A stretch of 5,039 nt of DNA from an uncultured Dysosmobacter sp. (GTDB taxonomy: Bacteria > Bacillota > Clostridia > Oscillospirales > Oscillospiraceae). Positions 4,750 to 5,039 of the stretch are shown here, piece after piece. A program made the position numbers and the translations under genes. Position 1 is the first letter of the stretch. Each line of letters starts with the position of its first letter. Location of the stretch: positions 1 through 5,039 of the forward strand of contig CAKSVQ010000156.1 in the NCBI GenBank assembly GCA_934504065.1, in the 5' to 3' direction. Under the pieces are notes generated by a model. It was not told the DNA's origin and made no database searches. It was given only the letters and a program-made list of their open reading frames with translations.

Positions 4750-5039
4750 TCAGCCCAGATAACTCATCAGCCGCCCCGTTTCCATGGCGGCCAGTGCCCG
4801 CACGCCGTCGAAGTCCACGTAAGGATTGTACACAGATTCCAGCGCATCGTGGCTGGCCTTGGCCTCCTTCAGCGCGTCGATCCCCTCCTGCCGCAAAAGC
4901 GCCGTCATCCGGGCAAGGAAGCGCAGGCGCGCCCGATTTTCCAGCTGGCTCATGGCATCCAGACGGATGCGGCGGTAGGGCTTTTCACCGTAGTCCATTC
5001 CGTCGTGAGAGGTGACAAAGGCCAGCCCCAGCCCGGGGA
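4750..5039 (-). CDS. PRK06851-like P-loop ATPase, C-terminal fragment (5' end outside window)
   Basis: The frame is open from the right edge to TGA 4752-4750 and gives about 96 residues, beginning GLGLAFVTSHDGMDYGEKPY. An ATG at 4998 is internal: the frame continues unbroken upstream and there is no Shine-Dalgarno site before it, so the true start lies beyond the window. The end has an alpha-helical, charged stretch followed by KEAKASHDALESVYNPYVDF, resembling the conserved C-terminal block (AK-x-xHD-x-LE-x-xY, then DF) that I recall from PRK06851 ATPases. The nucleotide-binding motifs, which would prove this, are not in the window. The cellular role of the family is not well defined. No link to recQ downstream is evident beyond the shared strand and 61-nt spacing. 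Confidence 0.6.
   Translation of the reverse strand, partial: PGLGLAFVTSHDGMDYGEKPYRRIRLDAMSQLENRARLRFLARMTALLRQEGIDALKEAKASHDALESVYNPYVDFDGVRALAAMETGRLMSYLG

Noticed and set aside
4743..4752. GAAC-GG-GTTC near the end of the ATPase gene
   Set aside because: The half-sites are separated by 2 bp instead of the 4 bp needed for a LexA box, and the sequence overlaps the stop codon of the upstream gene.
1..5039. Mobile elements, CRISPR arrays, tRNA or rRNA genes
   Set aside because: I saw no transposase, direct-repeat arrays, terminal repeats or RNA gene sequences. The spacing and codon style of the genes look uniform.

Overview
The window is about 5 kb of GC-rich DNA (roughly 55-60% by eye). 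All six recognisable genes lie on the minus strand, so transcription runs from high to low coordinates. Strong AGGAGG-type Shine-Dalgarno sites, Gram-positive (Bacillus-type) LexA operators, a TIGR03916/TIGR03915 gene pair and a PRK06851-like ATPase all point to a Gram-positive anaerobe. My best guess is a high-GC member of Clostridia/Oscillospiraceae; this assignment is inference.

In transcription order, the C-terminal end of a PRK06851-like ATPase runs in from the right edge (4750-5039). Next is recQ (3180-4688), a DNA helicase gene with its own extended -10 promoter. Its product has the helicase core, the zinc-binding cysteines and an HRDC-like tail, but apparently no winged-helix domain. 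A gene for an AraC-type regulator fused to an effector-binding domain follows (2137-3111) and is closed by a clear hairpin terminator (about 2080-2114).

The most interesting part is the left 2 kb. A near-ideal promoter, TTGACA-17 bp-TAGAAT (2037-2009), carries a perfect match to the Bacillus LexA consensus in its spacer. A second GAAC-N4-GTTC palindrome sits over the predicted transcription start, and a third, weaker box lies just upstream of -35. The box centres are 28-29 bp apart. The promoter drives a compact operon of three genes. The first is a 41-residue single-pass membrane protein (1845-1970) with an excellent ribosome binding site. The second is a radical SAM protein of the DNA modification/repair family TIGR03916 (570-1838), which ends in a canonical sliding-clamp-binding pentapeptide, QLSLF. 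The third is its usual partner, a TIGR03915/DUF4130 protein (from 567 off the left edge).

Taken together, this looks like an SOS-induced DNA-damage module: a tiny membrane protein, possibly a division or membrane effector, plus a radical SAM/DUF4130 pair that may be recruited to DNA through the beta clamp. The biochemical function of the radical SAM/DUF4130 pair has, to my knowledge, not been established. No stretch over 300 bases lacks a gene. The longest non-coding interval, 1971-2136 (166 bp), holds the terminator, promoter and LexA operators.
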